64,000 nt of DNA from Podocnemis expansa (GCA_007922195.1 ML682024.1:2900051-2964050); one strand, 5' to 3'; positions 1 through 10,090 are shown, numbered from the stretch's first letter. The notes: a model not told the origin generated them from the sequence alone. Translations and numbers: made by a program.

Positions 1-967
1 AGAAAAGCAAACTTTTGGGACAGAATGTGATATCTCCAATCCATAGACTTGGACACAGGGGGATCGATGAAGGAGTTTGCCACTGTGCCTTCACAATCTT
101 ATGTCCCCCTAGAGGAACCGAGATTCTGTCAGGAGGGGTCATATTGCCTACGTCAAAGAGTGGGTCAAAATTCTCCTTGATGACCTCAAGGTTTAAGTTT
201 AAGTTTGCCACCATGCATCGTAGTAAATCCTGCTGGGCTCAGGGGTCGTCCCAGTACACCAGAGGTCTCTGGTATGTATCTTCATTCAGGGAGGAAGATG
301 AGGGGAGCTGTGATCTGCTGCGCCAGTTGGTGCCGGAGTCAGGCTCCTTGTCTGAGGTCTCTGTTGAGCAGGAGGTCTCAGAAGAGGGTGGCCTCAAAGG
401 ACCCGGTGACATTGGGTCATGCTCTGTGGGCCAGTCCATCCTGCTAGACCACTCCTTAAAAGAGCACAGCACCTGGTCACGGTGCGCTAGGGAATGACCC
501 CTGTCTGCTTGTGGGCAATCGTTGCCCACAACCAGCTTTGGGTCTTTGCCAGTGCCAGTGGTGTTGGCGGAGATGGTGTTGGTGCCAAGGTCATCCATAC
601 CGCAGGCCCTGCAAGGCAGTCCCAGAGTGAGGGGGTCAGGGAGTGCATATGGCAGTGTTTCCCAGCGGGTTTTGATGTGGTCTGAGTCGGTACCAGGGTT
701 GATGGTGCCAGGTCTTGGTGTTAGAGGAGACGAAGGAGCCACAAATCAGACCTCACACTTCTGGAGCCCTGCGAGCACGGTACCAAGGGCTCTCATGAGG
801 ATTTGGGGGAGGAGGGATATTTGTCCCTTGCCCCCTGCTCTGCTTCAAAGCAAGGAGGTGTGTACCTGGTGCCAGATGAGACTCTGTTGGGGATCGTGGT
901 GCCAGTGCCGGTCTGCATGTTGAAGCTGCCTACTCCTTTGATAGGAAGGCTAGTTTGCCCCTAGGTT

Positions 968-1429
968 TTACAGGCTTTGGCAGTGTGGGGGTTGGCAGCT
1001 GAAGTAATGCCTTTGCCCCCACAAAGGCCTCCGGTGTCGAAGGCACGGGCAGATGCTCTGGCCCCTTTCTTTGCAGTGGAGGTGCCAGCAAAGAGGTTGC
1101 ATGGCACTGAGACAGTGCCAAGTCAGAGGCCGATTGTGGCTTTTAATGTTCAGCCGGAGAGCAGTGCCATGAGGGCTCTGGTGCCAACCTGGCATGCAGT
1201 GCCAGCGAGTCCTTGGGTACTTCGGGTGTACCCAGCACCCGCTGCAGACCCCGTTCCCGGGCAATGTTGCACAGCCTTTTCTCCCTGTCTTTCTGAGTCC
1301 TCTGTTTGGAGGATCTGCAGATGGAGCATTTGTCTGCCCAGTGGGACTCAGGCATTTAAGGCACTTCTCATGGGGATCATCCGTTGGGAAGGCCTTGCTG
1401 CAGCTCACGCAGGATTTGAATCTGGGCAT
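968..1429 (-). pseudogene. DIRS Gag N-terminal region, degenerate
   Basis: The open frame starts MPRFKSCVSCSKAFPTDD and continues with HEKCLKCLSPTG. This is the Cys-rich start of the Gag-like protein also seen at 49936 (MPGFKPCLGCCKAFPMDD, then HKKCLACLGESH). The paired cysteines (C-x2-C, then C-x2-C about 14 residues on) resemble a zinc-binding knuckle. The frame soon drifts: the later C-P-I-C pair of the other copy is read in another frame here (1355-1143), so at least one frameshift is present. The role, RNA packaging of a retroelement, is inferred from family and position. Confidence 0.7.
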
Positions 1430-1498
1430 GATTGGTGGCAGAGCAGAGATCTAGCTCCAAGTGAGAGACTTCATTGAAGTCAAAGAGATGGTCTAGAA

Positions 1499-1715
1499 CA
1501 GGTGTCTCAAACTCAAATCACCACAAGGGCCGCATGAGGACTAGTACAGGGCCACATGAAAACTAGTACGTTAGCTCAAGGGCCATACCACTGAAACTTT
1601 TTCATACAATGATATTGCAAATATTGGTAACAATAGTGTCGTTGTGGGCTGCAGGAAATAGCTTTAGGGACCACATGTTTGAGAGACCCTGTGGGTCACG
1701 TGTTTGAGATCCCTG
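1499..1715. mobile_element. hAT-type MITE, CAGGTGTCTCAAAC termini
   Basis: A 217-bp element with imperfect inverted ends, CAGGTGTCTCAAACTC on the left and GTTTGAGATCCCTG on the right. It is flanked by GTCTAGAA and CTCGAGAA, a 6/8 match, consistent with an old 8-bp target duplication. It interrupts the DIRS copy between terminal repeat and gag. It has no coding capacity. Confidence 0.6.
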
Positions 1716-1985
1716 CTCGAGAAACAGATAATGAGTGAGACAGGTGCTTACTCCAATGGCAAGAGCAGGCTGTCCCAGTACCACGTGGGGGAGCGGAAAG
1801 AAGGAACTGAGGAGGGTCAGGGTCAAGGTCATATATATAGCTGCGGTCATGGCACGGAGGGAGTGTTGGCCGCTTACCCTGTGCTGACAGGCTAGGGCAG
1901 AAGAGTTTCCAGATAACCGGGTGGTGCAGCACACAGACACCTGTAACTGAATGATGTGAGCAGCGCTCAAAGAAGAACTGCTTGT

Positions 1986-2480
1986 TGCTCAAGATCTTCA
2001 GCTATAGAAACATGCAGCTGAAGAGCTTTGTGCTTTTCTTGAACTAAGAGGAGACAGTGACTGTAGATGACTGGAGACAGTGACAGCTAAATTCCACAGC
2101 TGGACAGAGCCACACCCAGGGCACAGCAACCAAGGAGAGGCTACTGTGGATAGCAGCAAAGAGGGAAAACATAAAGAATTGGGAAACAAATCCCTTGAAA
2201 AAATAAGACAGTTCAAGGGGCTGGGGAATGGGTATAGCCCCTCCAGCTGCCTTGCAGCCTCTGCCGTTCTCAGTGGGAAGTGGAGGTTAGGAAGTTGGAT
2301 TGAGGATGTGCACGTCTGCCTCATCTGGATATATCTCAGCATTTGGTACCAGCAATGTGCATGCACACAAGGCACTGCAAAAGATCATACAGGGCCTGGG
2401 AGGAGGCTTGTGGCTTTTGAAGCAGCTGGAGGTAGTAGGTAAATCATGAGCAATCAGTATCTCAAGTCTCATCTGGACCA
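1986..2480. other. No gene or repeat recognised
   Basis: AT/GC-mixed sequence following the DIRS terminus. Two or three short open frames overlap here on both strands without any family resemblance or splice signals. I see nothing functional. Confidence 0.4.
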
Positions 2481-2487
2481 GCCACAT

Positions 2488-2682
2488 ATACAAACAAGGA
2501 GTCCTGTGGCACTTCAAAACTAAGAAATTAATTTATTGCATGAGCTTTCATGGGAGAAAATCCGTCTTTGTCAGATGCTTAGAGACTAAGTTCCCCCATC
2601 TTCTAAACGTCTGACAAAGTAGGATTTTCTCCCAATGAAAGTTCATGCATTCCATGCAATAAATCAATTTCTTAGTGTCACC
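2488..2682. repeat. Inverted pair of PLE 3' tails with hammerhead-like cores
   Basis: The left arm reads AACAAGGAGTCCTGTGGCAC then TTGCATGAGCTTTCATGGGAG. The right arm is its reverse: TCTGACAAAG, TTTTCTCCC, ATGAAAGTTCATGC, AATAAAT. Both arms match the tail of the PLE that carries RT and GIY-YIG remnants at 38.8-40 kb. Each arm holds the degenerated core of a small hammerhead ribozyme (CTGACAA, short stem, GAAA, then GCTC or GTTC followed by ATGC). Head-to-head arms about 30 bp apart suggest a paired or twin-primed insertion. Confidence 0.65.
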
Positions 2683-3300
2683 CTCCTGCCAGGGGGAGAT
2701 GGCAGAACAAGGGTCGGGTTCTGTTTCTAGGGGTTTTCAACTAATGTTACAATGCCAACTGGCCCCCATGCAGTTTTCTGGGAAATTACACACTATTCCA
2801 TGGGCATCCAAAAGGGGTAATGCTTCCCCACTCACAAGCATGAGTCTGCATGTAATATACAGAGCTTTAATAGTAACAGAAAAGAATGTGAAGACACAAT
2901 AGCAAAATTTGCACTGATTTGGAAATTCAATGCATGTAGAGATTTCCACCCAAACCCCACACAGCATAACAGGGCATATAAACTCAATCACAAATCAACA
3001 CTGATTTGAAGAATCAGTGCAGAACAGGGTCCCCAACAAAATCCCAGGGTATGTACAGAAGGTCCCTCACACCAACTGTTTGCCAGCACCACACACTGGT
3101 CACTCATGCTGCCACTCACACCAGCTGCTGGCACTACCATCCACAGGCTCTGTCCACTGGTGCTGCCCACTGGTCACTCCTGCTGTCCAGTCTTTGGTGA
3201 TTTCAGCTCAGAGAGAAGAAAAGTCTCCTCTCTCAGTGATTTCAGCTCTTAGAGAGTCACAGCCCTCATGATTTCAGCTCTTAAATACTGTAAACAGCTC
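2683..3300. repeat. Interspersed repeat family A, copy 1, first part
   Basis: Begins GCCAGGGGGAGATGGCAGAAC and matches 22684-23540 and the reverse strand of 26872-26200 almost base for base in blocks (GGCAGAACAAGGG, GGGGTAATGCTTCCC, AATCAGTGCA). It includes a low-complexity CTGCCCACTGGTCACT segment and ends near AAATAACAAA. The same family resumes at 9010-9313 and 9936-10050, so this copy was split by a large insertion. It may be an LTR or a non-autonomous element, but no class-defining protein is present. Confidence 0.65.
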
Positions 3301-3568
3301 CTCTGATCAAAATAACAAAAGACAGGTGTGACCTGGGCCTCCTGGGATAACCTGCTGAATGTGCCAAAATCAGGGCAAGCTGCAAAACCAGGGGCCAAAA
3401 CCCCAAACCACTGATGGGTGGTATTTAAACCAGTCTCCCAGTCAGTAACAAAACATGCTTCTGATTCCCCACTCTGGTCATCACCAAAATAGAACAGTAT
3501 AACAAAATAGAAACAGTCCCCTTTGTTGCACATCAGCTCCTATGGCCCCCCCAGCCACTGGGTCCCTT
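3301..3568. repeat. LTR-like family C, copy 1, left piece
   Basis: Matches 7023-7235 closely: GACAGGTGTGACCTGGGCCT, CACTGATGGGTGGTA, CCCACTCTGGTCATCACCAA. In the second copy this sequence runs straight on into GGTTCTCCTGACCCCAAAGG. Here it stops at a DIRS terminus, and the continuation is found at 8252. It is therefore the left half of a split insertion. Confidence 0.6.
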
Positions 3569-3717
3569 AAAGAAATGGTGGGTTACTGATGTAACTATCC
3601 TTCTTCGAAATGGGCTGCTCACATACATTCAGTTACAGGCATCTATGTGCCACTGTGCATGGTAATCCAGAAAGTCTTTTAGCCCTAGCCTGTCAGGTCA
3701 GGGTCAGTGGCCAATGT

Positions 3718-3895
3718 CAGAGCCATAACACAGTGTTTTGCCACCCGGGGCACGTTCCAATCGGAACACGCCCTTCCCATTAGCGGTGTTTAGAGCCAGC
3801 GCCACAAAGCTGCTCCTTTAATAGAGCGGCTCCATTGACCCGCTCCGGGTTGCCTGGGGCTTTGCCCTGTCAGCCCCACCGTAGTTATGGCTCTG
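3718..3895. mobile_element. hAT-type MITE, CAGAGCCATAAC termini
   Basis: 178 bp with inverted ends CAGAGCCATAAC and GTTATGGCTCTG. Flanks are GCCAATGT and GCCAATGC, a 7/8 target duplication. Close relatives lie at 28727-28906 and 33660-33837. It interrupts the terminal region of DIRS copy B. Confidence 0.8.
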
Positions 3896-4121
3896 GCCAA
3901 TGCCCACTCTGTGCTGCGACTGCAGCTAGATATGTAATCCTTGCAGTCCCTTCTTTTTGCCAACTCCGAGTACCGGGGATGGTGGGAGTGATCTGAATGT
4001 ATGTGAACAGCCCATCTCAAAGAAGGACGATTACATTGGTATCCCACCATTCTTCTTTGAGTGCTGCTCACATCGTTCAGTTACAACTGACTGCTAGCCA
4101 TACCCGGGATGGTGGGCAAAG

Positions 4122-4745
4122 TTACAGCTTACCTACATTGAGTACGGCTCTGCCCAGTGCGGCATCCTCTCTTGCCTGTTGGACGATAACGTAGCGTGTT
4201 GTGAAAGTATGCACCGACGACCACGTGGCTGCCTTGCAGATCTCCTGGATTGGGACCTGTGCCAGGAAGGCCATAGAAGAAACCTGGGCTTTTGCTGAGT
4301 GGGCCCTGTCTTTCCCTGGGAGGGGTGTACCCGAGCTTCTGTGGCAGTCTTTAATACAATTCACTATCCATCTGGAAATGCACTGTGTTGTCACTGGTTG
4401 TCCTCTTTTTCTTTCTACGATGCTGACGAACAGTTGAGACGACTTGTGGAATGAGCACGTATGTTCAATATATGTCAGGAGCGCTTGTCTGACATCCAAG
4501 GTGTGGCACTTTCTTTGGTCTTCTGTGACCTGAGTCTCTGGAAAAAACACCAGGAGGCAAAAGTCCCGGTTAATGTGGAACGGTGAGACCACCTTCGGGA
4601 GAAACGAAGGGTGCAGGTGTAACAGCACCTTATCTGCAAAGAATCTTATATATCGGGGTTCTGAGGAGAGAGCTCTGAGACCCATCTCATAGAGGTTATG
4701 GCCACCAGAAAAGGCATTTTCCACAGGAGGACTAGGAAAGTACAC
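4122..4745 (-). pseudogene. DIRS tyrosine recombinase, C-terminal part
   Basis: The 207-residue minus-strand frame aligns throughout with the recombinase at 53909-55081 (shared blocks HPSFLPKV, HTLDVR, LLTYIE, QCISRWIVNCIKDC, AATWSS). This family performs strand-exchange integration of DIRS DNA without a DDE integrase. The H-x-x-R box has become H-S-A-K (RAHSAKAQ), so one catalytic arginine is lost. The candidate nucleophile tyrosine survives in TFTTRYVI. The N-terminal part continues beyond the small insertion at 4848-5193. The element is inactive as it stands. Confidence 0.8.
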
Positions 4746-4847
4746 AAGTCCAAGGGTTCATACGGGGACTCTGTCAGGTGTTGGAACACCACGTTTAAGT
4801 CCCACTGAGGAATGGAGTCTCTAGGCTGTGTGTATACCCTGTCAATC

Positions 4848-5193
4848 TATGTTCCCTCTAAGCTGTGCGCATGTGCGCGCGCACACAGGTTGTGAAGCCC
4901 ATGCACACAACAAAATAAAGCATGCACAAAAAAATTCAACAGTGCTAATATTTTTGTGCTACTTTAAGAAGGCAGTTTCAAATAGCATCTTTCAAATAAG
5001 GTTTTGTAATTTATAAAATCATTTCCATCATCATATCAAAATAAAATTTAGATATTATTTGCATCATATGCTTCGTTGCACTCACAAGTTTGAACACACT
5101 CACTGGAGTGCGCACAAATTTGGATACTGGTTCTGAAAATGCGCACAGAAATTTTTTGCACACACGGACTATGAAAAATTAGGGGGAACATTG
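4848..5193. mobile_element. hAT-type MITE, CAATGTTCCCTCTAAGCTG family
   Basis: 346 bp bounded by CTATGTTCCCTCTAAGCTG on the left and GGGGGAACATTG on the right, with the exact 8-bp duplication CTGTCAAT at 4840-4847 and 5194-5201. The left interior is rich in alternating GCGC and CACA. Relatives are at 29587-31690 and 61894-62063. It lies next to, and in the same family as, the transposase remnant at 61453. It disrupts the DIRS recombinase gene. Confidence 0.85.
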
Positions 5194-5199
5194 CTGTCA

Positions 5200-5765
5200 A
5201 TACCCTTCAGGAAGCAAGAGGCAGTTAGGTGGGAGAACACTGGGATCCCTTCCACTTTCCTATGAAGGGCTGAAATTGCCACTAAGTGAACCCATAGAGT
5301 GGACACCTGTAGGTCCTTATCCTTGAGGGTTTAGAGATAGTCCAGTATCAAGTGGATGGGGGCTGACTCTGGTGCCACCTCTCTTTCCCTGGACCAAAGA
5401 GAGAAATGCCTCCATTTAGCAGCACAGGTGGCCCTAGTGGATGGTCTCCTACTGCCCACCAGTATCTCCCTAACACTGTCAGAGCAAAGTCTCTCAGAGT
5501 CATTTAGCCATGCAACCTCCATGCCATCAGGCATAGCAGTCTTGGGTTTGGGTGTCATAGCATGCCTGAGTTCTGCGTTAATAAGTCCTATCTGACTGGA
5601 AGGCGAAATGGAGTTATCTATTGACAAGTCTCACAGGATCAAGAATCAATGTTGTCTGGGGCAGTCTGGAGCTAACAGTATCACATCCACTCCATCCCTC
5701 TTTATCTTTAAGAGAACCCAGTAAATCAGGGGAATTGGGGGAAAAGCGTACATCAGTGGGCCCCC
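5200..5765 (-). pseudogene. DIRS recombinase N-terminus and end of RNase H region
   Basis: The minus strand from 5627 reads SERLCSDSVREILVGSRRPSTRATCAAKW in pieces, matching SEQERHCSDRVKKVLAGSRKPSTRST of the 49.7-55.4 kb copy, so it holds the start of the recombinase domain. Upstream (5765-5646) the minus strand encodes MYAFPPIPLIYWVL, the conserved stretch after RNase H. The frame is interrupted by a GC-rich hAT element (5766-6428) and by stops. Confidence 0.7.
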
Positions 5766-6428
5766 CAGTGGCGTCGCTAGCGTTGGGCACACCAGGGCAA
5801 GTGCCCCAGGTCCCAACGCTGGTGCCCCGGATCTCTGGCCCAATCCCCATCCGGCTGCGGTGGCAGTGGCGCTATCCCCAGCCGGGGATCCAGGGCCTGG
5901 CTGGCTGCCCGGCAGGCCCCGCCCCTGGCCAGGGATAGGGCCAGGGGGAGGCCACACCGCCGCGAGTGGCTCACGGCCAGAAGCAGCCGCTAGAAGCCGG
6001 GCCCACACCCATGCCTGCGGCGGCAGGCGGCCAGGCCCCCGATCCCCGGCCAGGGCCGGGGCCAGGGCCATTGCGGCAGCTAGTGGCCAGGCCCCAGATC
6101 CCCAGCGGGGGATCTGGGGCCTGGCTGGCTGCCCGCGGCTGCAGTGGCCCTGTCTCCAGCTGGGGATCAGGGGACTGACCACCAGCGGCTGCGGCGGCCC
6201 TGTCCCCAGCCAGGGATTGGGGACCTGGCTGCCCACTGCCGCTTCTGGCAGCACCGCACCATGGCCTAGCTGTTCGCGGCCGCATGGCCTCCCCCTGGCC
6301 CTATCGCTGGCCAGGGGGCAGGGCCTCTCCCCAGGGGGCTGGGCCTCTCCCCAGGGGGCATGCCCTGCCCCTGGGGGTGGGGGCTGGGCCCATGCCCCGG
6401 GTCCATTGCCCCCCCAGCGATGCCTCTC
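5766..6428. mobile_element. GC-rich hAT-type element, CAGTGGCGTCGC termini
   Basis: 663 bp from CAGTGGCGTCGCTAGCG to GCGATGCCTCTC, flanked by the exact duplication GGGCCCCC (5758-5765 and 6429-6436). The interior is a very GC- and CpG-rich mosaic of short repeats (CCCCAGC, GGGGATC, GGCCAGG). The left terminal block CAGTGGCGTCGC resembles that of the element at 9314-9927. The duplicated GGGCCCCC sits within the DIRS reading frame. Long open frames across it are composition artefacts. Confidence 0.8.
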
Positions 6429-6436
6429 GGGCCCCC

Positions 6437-6996
6437 CCATGAAATCATAAAGGCATCTGCAACTGAGCCCTTCTCTCAGCCTCTGAGGAAACAGAATTGT
6501 TGACATTTCCGATTCTGATGCGTCTCGAATAGATCCATTTGTGGTATGCCCCATTGGCTGATGATGCATGCCGCCGTGAATGCTTCTGGTGTTGAGGGGA
6601 CAGGGATACATTCTGGATCCTTTCCCCGAGGTGGAGTAGCTGGCAGTGAGGTGGCACAGCACCAAGGCGGTGCTGAGCCAGAGCCCAATCATGGCTTTTT
6701 ACTAATAGCCGGAGAGCGGCACTGGGTATTTTCCAGGGCTGATCTTGCATAAGGTGCCAGCAAGTCCTTAGGTGTGGTGGGCATACCCACAGCCAGTTGT
6801 ACCGCCCAATTCTGGGTGATATTTCAGAGCCTTTGCTCCCTATCTTTGTGAGTTCTTCTCCTGAATGACTTGCATATGGGACATTTGTCCACCAGGTGTG
6901 ACTCACCCACCCAGGAGAGGCATCGCTCATGGGCGTCGTCAGTTGGGAACGCCTTGCAGCAGACCATGCAGGGTTTAAATCCCAGCATTTATTTTC
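6437..6996 (-). pseudogene. DIRS RNase H-side fragment fused to Gag start
   Basis: From 6550 to 6437 the minus strand reads ASESEMSTILFPQRLREG, matching the FSTAQNHKCAWFYSLRGWEKE region after RNase H in the full copy. From about 6990 to 6560 it encodes a Gag start with CMVCCKAF and DDAHERCL, then KCPICKSF-like cysteines. The two are adjacent, so the rest of Gag and all of the RT core have been deleted. The junction near 6550-6650 has no repeat visible to me. Confidence 0.6.
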
Positions 6997-8026
6997 CCCA
7001 AGATAACAAGAAGTAACTAGATGAGACAGGTGTGACCCGGGCCTCCTGGGATAAGCTACAAAACCAGGGGCCAAAACCGAAACCACTGATGGGTGGTACT
7101 TAAACCAGTCTCCCAGTCAGTAACAAAACATGCTTCTGATTCCCCACTCTGGTCATCACCAAGCATAACAAAATAGAAACAGCCTCCTTACTGCACATCG
7201 GTTCCTATGGTCCCCTCTAGCCACTGGGTTTCTTTAAGAAATAGGTTCTCCTGACCCCAAAGGGCCAGTTACATCACCCAGAACAATATAAGCTTGGATT
7301 TTACCCAAAATACCATGCTGCCAGCCAATCCTTTAGTAACTACAACTAAAGGTTTAATATAAAACAAAAACAAACAAAATATGAGAGATGTTAAAAGGTC
7401 AAAGTGAAACATATATATATATACAGTAAATGGTTTAGAATCCATATAAAACAAATCCTTATAGATCCTGTAGTTTGCAGATTAGTCCCACTCCTCTCGT
7501 GTGCACCCAGCAGCAGCAGCAGCTGGGTGGGTGGGTCTCAGTCCTTTGTTCAGTCCCAGAAGAATAGTTCCAGAGGTGGGTGTTTGTTGCAGATAGACTG
7601 AAGACTGAAGACTAAAGACAAAATGGAGATGGGTCCTCTGCCTTTTATCTCAGAGTCTTGCCAGATCAAAGTGGATTTGGGCCACATGGTCAGTCTGGAT
7701 AACTGGTCAGACAGGTTTCTTCTTAGGACCATTCCAGCTGGGATCCCTCCTGGTGGGCCATTAATATGACAATAGCTTGCAGACGCCCAGCATGGGATTG
7801 CCTCAGCTCAAACAACTTGGAACACACATAAAGCAAATAAGATTCCTAATTTCTAATACAAATATGATACCTACATATAAATCATATAATCATTCCTAGC
7901 AGATTACAGCCTGTCTATTGATACCAGGCATGGCATATCACATATGGATTATTGTAAATATGAAATATTAATATGAAAATGATCATAAACAGTCCCCTAG
8001 ACCTGGACAGCATCACAACAGGCTCT
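6997..8026. repeat. LTR-like family C, copy 2 (complete)
   Basis: About 1 kb beginning near ATAACAAGAAGTAACTAG and ending ACAGCATCACAACAGGCTC. It contains both parts that copy 1 shows separately: the GACAGGTGTGACCCGGG block (7023-7235) and the GGTTCTCCTGACCCCAAAGG block onward. It lies between the DIRS left terminal repeat and gag, hence is younger than that DIRS. It contains a short ATATATATATAT run (7412-7423) and GCAGCAGCAGCAG. No coding sequence; it is LTR-like by length, context and copy structure, with class unproven. Confidence 0.6.
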
Positions 8027-8251
8027 TGCTTAATCACAAGGGCAGGCTGTTCCAGTATCGTCGCTGAGGGCAGAAAGAAGGAACTGGGAGGGTCTGGGTC
8101 TGGGTCACACATATAGCCGCGGGATGTGGGGCATTGGCCACTGACCCTGACCTGACAGGCTAGGGCTAAAAGACTTTCCAGATTACTGTGCACTGCGGCA
8201 CATAGACACCTGTAACTGAAATATGTGAGCAGTGCTCGAAGAAGAATAGGT
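8027..8251 (-). repeat. DIRS copy B left terminal repeat
   Basis: The minus strand matches 49688-49860: TTCTTCGAGCACTGCTCAC, then CAGTTACAGGTGTCTATGTG, a CTGTCAGGTCAGGGTCAGTG block and TCCCAGTTCCTTCTTTCTG. It ends exactly where LTR C copy 1 resumes at 8252. Confidence 0.75.
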
Positions 8252-9006
8252 TGTCCTGACCCCAAAGGGCCAGCCACATCACCCAGAACAATATAGGCAT
8301 GGATCTTACCCAAAATACTACACTGCCAGCCAATCCTTTAGTAACTAAAACTAAAAGTTTAATAAAAAGAAACAAACAAAAAATGAGAGATGTTAAAGGG
8401 GCAAAGTGAATCACATACATACAAATAATTTAGAGGCCATAGAAAGCAAGTCCTTGAAGCATGTGTAGTTTGCAGGTTAGTCCAATTCCTCTAGTTTGCA
8501 CCCAGCACCTGGGTGGGTCTCAGTCCTTTGTTCAGTCCCAGAATAGTTCCAGAGGAAGGCACTGGTTGCAGACAGACTGAAGACTAAAAATGGAGATTGG
8601 GGTATTGCCTTTTATCGCCTTCAGCTCTCCCACACTCTCAGAGTCCTTGCCAAATCAAAATGGAGTTGAGTCACATGATCAGTCTGGGTGCCTTGTCAAA
8701 CAGGTTTCTCTCTGGCCCACTGCAGCTGGGAGCTCTTATGGACAATTAGGATGACAATAGTTTTGCAGACACCCAATCTGGGATTACTTAGAGTCAAATA
8801 ATTTGGAGTACAAATAAAAACAAACAGATTTCTAATTTCTAATACAGGCATGATACCTACAGATAAACCATATAATCACTCTTAGCAGATTCTAGCCTTC
8901 TTATTGATACCAAACTTGGGATATCACATATGGATTGTTACAAATATGAAATATTAATATAAAAATAACCATAACCAGTCCCCTAAACCCAGACAGCACC
9001 ACAACA
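8252..9006. repeat. LTR-like family C, copy 1, right piece
   Basis: Matches 7236-8025 from GTTGTCCTGACCCCAAAGG to CAGCACCACAACAGGCTC, with the same internal landmarks (GTCTCAGTCCTTTGTTCAGT, CTAATTTCTAATACA). Divergence from copy 2 is visible by eye at roughly one base in six to eight. It completes the copy begun at 3301-3568. Confidence 0.6.
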
Positions 9007-9313
9007 GGCTCCACAAGAAACCAGGCCGTTGATCTGTCCTTTGACAGTGGTGCAGCAGTGAGCAGTACCACAGGCATAGCTCTACTCTGAGCTAATGCTA
9101 CCACCCACCCCTTTCTCTTTTTACCAGGCCTAAAACAGAGAGTTGGTCCCTCTTTCAAGTTTCTTATTGCTAATGGTGACTTTTCAGCCTTCAACTAACC
9201 TAAACAGAGTTTGAACAACTGAAGAGAAGGATATTACAAAAGACAGTATTTCATGCTTCTTTTCAGTAAAATTACAGGTATTGACAGATTTGTGACCAAA
9301 TCAACCTAAATAC
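9007..9313. repeat. Interspersed repeat family A, copy 1, middle part
   Basis: Resumes family A with TTTGACAGTGGTGCAGC, then ATTACAAAAGACAGTAT and AATTACAGGTATTGACAG. These align with 23580-23870 in the second family A copy. The reading is continuous with 2683-3300 if the LTR C and DIRS stack is removed. Confidence 0.6.
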
Positions 9314-9927
9314 CAGAGGCGTTGCTGCCCCAGGGAGGGATCCGGGGCACAGCCCCAGGCCCTGCCCCCAGCCCGCAGGCCCCACCCCCTGACCAGGAAC
9401 AGGGCTGGAAGCCGCCGCGTGCCACCATGAGTGGCTGGGCCCGCATCCCCAGCCGGGGACGGGGACGGAAGCGGCTGTGGATGGCTGGGCCCCACATCCC
9501 CGCCCGGGGACGGGGCTGGAGCAGCCACCACTGCTGCAGGCGGCTGAGCCCCAGATCACTGGCCGGGGACGGGGCTGGAGCAGCTGCCACCACTGCGGGC
9601 AGCCGAGCCCCAGATCCCCAGCTGGGAATGGGTCTGCAGCGGCCATGGGTGGCTGAGCCCCGGATCCCCCACCAGGGACAGGGCTGCCACGGCCACGGCC
9701 ATGGGCAGCTTGGCCCCGGATTCCCGGCTGCGGATGGGGCCAGGAGCGGCCTCCGTGGTCAAGCCCCGGATCCCCAGCTGGGGATGGGGCTGCTGTGGCC
9801 GCGGGCAGCTGGGCCCCAGATCTCTGGCCCAATTGGGCCAGAGACTGGGGGGGGCTGCCAGACCCAGGGCACTGGCACTGGGATTTGGGGCACGTGCCCT
9901 GGGTGCCCAGCACCAGCGGTGCCCCTG
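9314..9927. mobile_element. GC-rich hAT-type element, CAGAGGCGTTGC termini
   Basis: 614 bp with ends CAGAGGCGTTGCTGCCCC and GCGGTGCCCCTG and the exact duplication CTAAATAC at 9306-9313 and 9928-9935. The uninterrupted site is preserved in the paralogous family A copy at 23851-23862 (CCAAATACCATT). The interior is a CpG-rich mosaic of CCCCAGATCCCCAGC-like units, giving long spurious open frames on both strands. No transposase. Confidence 0.85.
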
Positions 9928-9935
9928 CTAAATAC

Positions 9936-10090
9936 CATTAACCATCATGCCCTGCACCCACTATGCTAATACCTAATTGTGCTCTTTGTGGTCATGCTAA
10001 TACAGAACCCAAGCAGATCAGAGGCCCCCCCTTTTCAGCTAGACAGCACAAGGACAGCACAAGAAGTGCTGTGGCTCTAGACCTGACTTA
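9936..10090. repeat. Interspersed repeat family A, copy 1, end
   Basis: Continues family A after the hAT element: ATGCCCTGCACCCACTATGC and GTCATGCTAATACAGAACCC. The same blocks occur at 23872-23930 and reversed at 25735-25890. Homology fades near 10050. Confidence 0.55.

Larger units (their letters stand above)
1..1985 (-). mobile_element. DIRS-like retrotransposon, 5' part (copy A)
   Basis: On the minus strand this reads as a terminal repeat (about 1978 down to 1716), a Gag start (1429 down to 968), then more Gag until the window edge. The terminal part matches the left terminal repeat of the larger DIRS copy at 49685-49870, including the ATCATTCAGTTACAGGTGTC stretch. Near 186-230 the minus strand encodes a RRMVVNLKLK-like stretch also present in the other copy's Gag, so the homology runs on to the edge. 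A small hAT-type insertion (1499-1715) separates the terminal repeat from gag. Reverse transcriptase and recombinase would lie outside the window. Many stops and frame changes show it is dead. Confidence 0.8.
3569..8251 (-). mobile_element. DIRS-like retrotransposon copy B, minus strand, nested
   Basis: Minus-strand order is left terminal repeat (8251-8027), Gag start (about 6990-6560), an internal junction into the RNase H/recombinase part (6540-5200), tyrosine recombinase (4745-4122), then the right-end and internal complementary region (4110-3569). Most of the reverse transcriptase is missing, so gag is joined nearly directly to the 3' half. It carries a second LTR C (6997-8026) and three hAT elements (3718-3895, 4848-5193, 5766-6428). 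The matching halves of LTR C at 3301-3568 and 8252-9006 show that it inserted into LTR C. Not mobile. Confidence 0.75.

Noticed and set aside
5646..6692. 348-codon minus open frame rich in Pro, Gly and Ala
   Set aside because: It spans a GC-rich hAT element with proven target duplication and runs into DIRS remnants on both sides; openness is due to low stop density in GC-rich DNA.
9272..9969. 213- to 215-codon open frames on both strands
   Set aside because: They lie within the GC-rich hAT at 9314-9927; equally long frames on both strands indicate composition, not coding.
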